Source: Bradyrhizobium sp. 149 (GTDB lineage Bacteria; Pseudomonadota; Alphaproteobacteria; Rhizobiales; Xanthobacteraceae). Taken from it: DNA of 64,000 nucleotides. Positions 60,798 to 64,000 of the stretch are shown here, in pieces. The stretch is from NCBI RefSeq assembly GCF_023073915.1, contig NZ_JADPKK010000023.1, positions 186,001-250,000 on the forward strand. Reading direction: 5' to 3'. Below the pieces are notes generated by a model. The model had not been told where the DNA came from and made no database searches. It saw only the letters and a list, made by a program, of their open reading frames with translations. The translations under genes and the position numbers were made by a program. How positions within the stretch are numbered: position 1 is the stretch's first letter; each line of letters opens with the position of its first letter.

Positions 60798-61882
60798 AGA
60801 TTGCGGTTCTGGGTGGGGGAAACGGCTCTTTCGCGGCCGCGGGCGATTTTGCGCTGTCGGGACATGAGGTCCGACTCTGGCGCCGCGACGCGGAACAGGT
60901 CGCAGCACATCGCGCCGCCGGCTCGCGCATCCTGGTGAAGGATCATAACGGCCGTCACGACGTCAAGCTCGCGCTGGTCACGACCGGCATCGCCGAAGCG
61001 GTCAACGGCGCAGAGCTGATCCTGTGCCCCGCCCCCGCCTTCGCGCAGCCTGATGTTGCGCGGCTGCTCGTGCCACATCTGCGGGATGGACAGGTCGTGT
61101 TTCTGCCGCCGGCCACGTTCGGCTCGATGATCTTCGCCCAGGCCGCGCGGGATGCCGGCAACCACGCCAGGGCGAGCTTTGCCGAGACCGGGACCTTGCC
61201 CTGGCTGACCCGCAAGCACGGGCCATTCGAGGTCGCGATCACCATCCGCGCCAAGCGACTGCCGGTCGGCGTTTTCCCGCTCGATCAGGCGCCGCGTGCA
61301 CTTGAGGTGATTGGACAGGCTTTCCCCGGCGCGGTCGAGCCGTGCGGAGATGCTCTCTCCGGTGCGCTGATGAACGCAGGCCCGATCATTCATCCGCCGC
61401 TGATCGTGATGAATGCAGGTCCGATCGAGCATTTCGAGAAGTGGGACATTCACAAGGAAGGAACGCAAGCCGCGATTCGCCGGGTCACCGACGCGCTCGA
61501 CGCCGAACGGATCGCCGTGCGTGAGGCGCTCGGATATGGCGCACCGCATTTTCCGCTCGCCCATCACTACGCCAGGGAAGGCGAGATCTGGATGTATGGC
61601 CGCGGCTCGCATGACCGGCTGACCGATTCCGGTGACTGGCGCGAGCAGATCGTGCTGACCGAGCACCGTTATATGAGAGAAGATTTGCGGCTTGGGCTAT
61701 CGCTGCTGGTCTCCGTCGCCGACTTGGCAGGCATGGCCACGCCGCTGGCCAAAGCATTCCTGGCCATCGGTGGCGCAGTCTGCGGCGAAGATTTTGCGCA
61801 AGGCGGCCGAACCCTCGAGACGCTGGGGCTCGGCAATCTCGGCAAGGCGGCTTTGCAGACGCTTCTTCGCAAGGGATTTTGA
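60794..61882 (+). CDS. Octopine/nopaline dehydrogenase-family protein
   Basis: A 362-residue protein with an N-terminal Rossmann fold (KIAVLGGGNGSFAAAGDFALSGHEVRLWRR) and the octopine dehydrogenase C-terminal domain (around NAGPIIHPPLIVMNAGPIEH, with the His-Asp pair region SHDRLTDSGDWREQIVLTEHRYMREDLRLGLSLLVSVADLAG). True members reductively couple or oxidise imino acids. The start is a TTG overlapping the ligase stop. Its presence in a CoA-pathway operon is unusual and may point to an amine-containing intermediate. Confidence 0.85.
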   Translation: MKIAVLGGGNGSFAAAGDFALSGHEVRLWRRDAEQVAAHRAAGSRILVKDHNGRHDVKLALVTTGIAEAVNGAELILCPAPAFAQPDVARLLVPHLRDGQVVFLPPATFGSMIFAQAARDAGNHARASFAETGTLPWLTRKHGPFEVAITIRAKRLPVGVFPLDQAPRALEVIGQAFPGAVEPCGDALSGALMNAGPIIHPPLIVMNAGPIEHFEKWDIHKEGTQAAIRRVTDALDAERIAVREALGYGAPHFPLAHHYAREGEIWMYGRGSHDRLTDSGDWREQIVLTEHRYMREDLRLGLSLLVSVADLAGMATPLAKAFLAIGGAVCGEDFAQGGRTLETLGLGNLGKAALQTLLRKGF

Positions 61883-61885
61883 CCG

Positions 61886-62878
61886 ATGACCAGCCGAGCC
61901 ACGATCGCTTGTCTCGGGGCCGGCCGCATGGGGCGCGGCATCGCCGTCGCGTTCGCCTACGCGGGGCATACGGTCACGATGATCGACATCAAGGCCCGTT
62001 CGGCGGAAGATTTCGCCAGGCTGGAGGCAGATGCGCTCGGCGAAATCAGGAAGACCTTTGCCAGCCTGTCGAAGCTGGGGCTACTGACCGAGGCGGATGT
62101 CGATCCGCTGATCGCACGGGTCTCCGTGGTGCCGGCCGCCCAGAGCAATGCGGCACTGTCCGATGCGGGAATTGTTTTCGAAGGGGTCCCCGAGGTCGTC
62201 GAACTCAAGCGCGAGGTGCTCGGGGCCGCCTCAAGACAGGTCGGCCCCGATACGATCATCGCATCGACGACATCGACCATTCTCGTCGACGATCTCTCAG
62301 GCGCGATCGTGAATCCTCGCCGCTTCCTCAATGTGCACTGGCTCAATCCGGCCTATCTGATCCCCCTGGTCGAGGTTTCGCCCGGCCAGGCCACCGATCC
62401 CGCCATCGTCGACGAGGTCAAGGCGCTACTCGAAGGCATCGGCAAGGTGCCGGTGGTCTGCGCGGCGACGCCCGGCTTCATCGTTCCGCGCATCCAGGCG
62501 CTGGCCATGAACGAGGCCGCACGCATGGTCGAGGAAGGCGTCGCCAGCGCCGAGGAGATCGACAAGGCGATCCGCTACGGCTTCGGCTTCCGCTACGCCG
62601 TGCTTGGGCTGCTCGAATTCATCGACTGGGGAGGCGGCGACATCCTCTATTACGCCAGCCGTTATCTCGAAGGCGCACTCGGCAGCGACCGCTATCGCGC
62701 GCCGGAGGTCATTTCACGGAACATGCAGGAGGGCCGGATTGGCCTGCGCACAGGCGCAGGCTTTCTCGACTATTCAGGCATGGACGTCGACGCTTATCGG
62801 ACAAAACGGCTTCAGGCCATGGTCGACCTGCTCCGGCATTTCGAGCTGGCGCGGCCACCGGTGCTCGATCGCGATTAG
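61886..62878 (+). CDS. 3-hydroxyacyl-CoA dehydrogenase
   Basis: A 330-residue two-domain dehydrogenase. NAD motif CLGAGRMGRGIAVAFAYAGHTVTMIDIK; catalytic His in LNVHWLNPAYLIPLVEVSPGQATDP; C-terminal dimerisation domain (VPRIQALAMNEAARMVEEGVASAEEIDKAIRYGFGFRYAVLGLLEFIDWGGGDILYY). It starts 3 bases after the octopine dehydrogenase-like gene and ends sharing bases with the convergent NicX-like gene. Confidence 0.9.
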   Translation: MTSRATIACLGAGRMGRGIAVAFAYAGHTVTMIDIKARSAEDFARLEADALGEIRKTFASLSKLGLLTEADVDPLIARVSVVPAAQSNAALSDAGIVFEGVPEVVELKREVLGAASRQVGPDTIIASTTSTILVDDLSGAIVNPRRFLNVHWLNPAYLIPLVEVSPGQATDPAIVDEVKALLEGIGKVPVVCAATPGFIVPRIQALAMNEAARMVEEGVASAEEIDKAIRYGFGFRYAVLGLLEFIDWGGGDILYYASRYLEGALGSDRYRAPEVISRNMQEGRIGLRTGAGFLDYSGMDVDAYRTKRLQAMVDLLRHFELARPPVLDRD

Positions 62879-63921
62879 CCGAAGACGTCCTGCAGAACGC
62901 CTTCACGCACCACCGCGACGCCGTCGAGCTCGATCGTCGTCCCCATCATCGGCAGATCGAAATGGCCCGCCGTGTAACGGCCGGCGAATTCGTTGGCACC
63001 GGTCGAGAACAGGAAATTGCCGGAGACGGCGCGGATTTCCGTGCCGTTGGTGTCGCGCTGGTCATACATCGACAGCGCCTCGTAGCGCGCGCCCGGATTC
63101 ATGCCGAAGCCGACATGGGATACTGCATAGGCTTCCCGATCGCCCCAGGCGGCAAGATAGGCGCGCATCATCGCGGCATCCGTGCCCTCGCCTTCCAGCT
63201 CGACCACGTAATCGTCCTTCAGTGTCATCTTCACCGGAGATGTCAGGTAACGCTTGAAGGTCAGGTTGATGTCGCCGGGCGCCATCACCAGCGTGCCATT
63301 GATCGTGCCGCTCTTGGGGAAGCTGACGACGATGCCCCCAGGCCAATGCGCCAGCGTACCGGGCTTGTCGGTCCATCCCCACACGCCGACCGTGGACGCT
63401 CCGATCATGTCGACGTCGAGCGCCGTGCCGGCTTTTGAAGTCACCCGCATCCGCTTGGTCCCGCGGAGCATCTTTGCCGCCGCACGGACGCGCTTTTCGA
63501 GCGCGGAATCCGGCACCATCCGCTCCAGCGCCTCGGGATGCTCGTTGGAGATCACCAGGATGCGCGCGCCGGCTTTCAGGATCTCCGGCGTTTCCACGGC
63601 ATGCATCAGGCCCTCGATGGTGCAATCCACCACAAAGCCGGCCTGTTGAAGCGCGGTGATGACCGGGCCAAGCCGCTGGATCGCCTCGCTTGCGCCGGTT
63701 GAGCGAACCGGAACGATATTCCGGTTACGCGGGGTCGGCATAACCACGTGAAACGGCCGCGCGCCCATCCGTAGCAGCGCGAGCTCGGCCAGATGAACAT
63801 TCAACGCACGCGACTGGGTTTCCGAGAGGATCGCCGCGGTATCGCCGGCCTTGACGGCGCATCGCTCAAAAATCTCGCAAAACGCGTCGATCCATTTTGC
63901 CTCGATGCGATCAGCCAGCAT
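62875..63921 (-). CDS. NicX-like protein (2,5-dihydroxypyridine dioxygenase/M29-like fold)
   Basis: A 348-residue protein resembling NicX along its whole C-terminal half (GTLVMAPGDINLTFKRYLTSPVKMTLKDDYVVELEGEGTDAAMMRAYLAAWGDREAYAVSHVGFGMNPGARYEALSMYDQRD). The NicX iron ligands His265, His318 and Asp320 have counterparts His269, His320 and Asp322 (SHVGFG and GHFDLPM). It could be an extradiol-like ring-opening dioxygenase; M29 aminopeptidase-like annotation is the alternative. It is convergent with the 3-hydroxyacyl-CoA dehydrogenase and so not in that operon. Confidence 0.78.
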   Translation of the reverse strand: MLADRIEAKWIDAFCEIFERCAVKAGDTAAILSETQSRALNVHLAELALLRMGARPFHVVMPTPRNRNIVPVRSTGASEAIQRLGPVITALQQAGFVVDCTIEGLMHAVETPEILKAGARILVISNEHPEALERMVPDSALEKRVRAAAKMLRGTKRMRVTSKAGTALDVDMIGASTVGVWGWTDKPGTLAHWPGGIVVSFPKSGTINGTLVMAPGDINLTFKRYLTSPVKMTLKDDYVVELEGEGTDAAMMRAYLAAWGDREAYAVSHVGFGMNPGARYEALSMYDQRDTNGTEIRAVSGNFLFSTGANEFAGRYTAGHFDLPMMGTTIELDGVAVVREGVLQDVFG

Positions 63922-63958
63922 GGTCTACTCCCGGTCTTCTGGTTTCTTCTGCGTCAGT

Positions 63959-64000
63959 TCACGCTTCGGGAAAACCCCGCAGCAGGTAGGAGCGCACGGC
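63959..64000 (-). CDS. 3' end of a minus-strand gene, cut by window edge
   Basis: The last 13 codons read AVRSYLLRGFPEA and end in TGA at 63959-63961. The tail resembles the C-terminus of TetR-type regulators, but this is too short to name. It lies 37 bases upstream of the NicX-like start, on the same strand. Confidence 0.4.
   Translation of the reverse strand, partial: AVRSYLLRGFPEA

Overview
The window looks like a high-GC alphaproteobacterial chromosome, most likely Bradyrhizobium or a close relative. The evidence is the rhizobial-type conjugation genes, the codon use, and a catabolic region typical of soil Bradyrhizobium. It splits into the inner end of an integrative and conjugative element (ICE, bases 1 to about 27,000) and chromosomal metabolic genes (about 27,000 to 64,000).

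ICE part, mostly minus strand. From its regulatory end inwards it holds: a tyrosine recombinase preceded by an overlapping small DNA-binding protein (25358-26979); maintenance genes ArdC, a Toprim protein, DUF2493, a small membrane protein and DUF736 (19085-24199), separated by long non-coding stretches with shared leader motifs and hairpins; a transfer switch resembling QseC/QseM/FseA/RdfS of ICEMlSymR7A (16756-18838), in which the FseA-like gene needs two +1 frameshifts; and an overlapping chain repA - DUF2840 - traF - lytic transglycosylase - small gene - relaxase. An IS66-family element with perfect 8-bp target duplications (10679-13612) has split the small gene. Next come traG, a ribbon-helix-helix gene, and trbB-trbC-trbD-trbE running off the left edge. 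A cargo cassette (hipBA toxin-antitoxin plus an MFS transporter) sits between the ribbon-helix-helix gene and trbB. It is bounded by a 28-bp imperfect direct repeat and controlled by four evenly spaced palindromes.

Chromosomal part. 27025-34547 holds a crotonase, a molybdopterin oxidoreductase, a Bug-type binding protein, and an operon for a two-subunit molybdenum hydroxylase (isoquinoline/nicotinate type) with a ModA-like protein. 34557-38259 holds an SDR and a complete TRAP transporter, divergent from a frameshifted cyclase-family hydrolase. 39353-46735 is a stress/low-oxygen type group (Crp/Fnr regulator, acyl-CoA synthetase fused to GNAT, universal stress protein, kinase/P-loop protein, CHAD protein) with two FNR/FixK-like boxes.

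46811-62878 looks like a CoA-dependent aromatic catabolic cluster centred on a two-domain flavoprotein (FAD monooxygenase plus old-yellow-enzyme domain), the architecture of 2-aminobenzoyl-CoA monooxygenase/reductase. Around it are an aryl-CoA ligase, RidA, a periplasmic binding protein, a cupin, beta-oxidation-type enzymes and a MarR regulator. Copies of a TTTA-N4-TAAA palindrome lie upstream of every transcription unit from 47291 to 57969, which predicts one MarR regulon. A NicX-like dioxygenase-fold protein and the end of another minus-strand gene close the window. All functions are read from sequence motifs and family knowledge; no searches were run.
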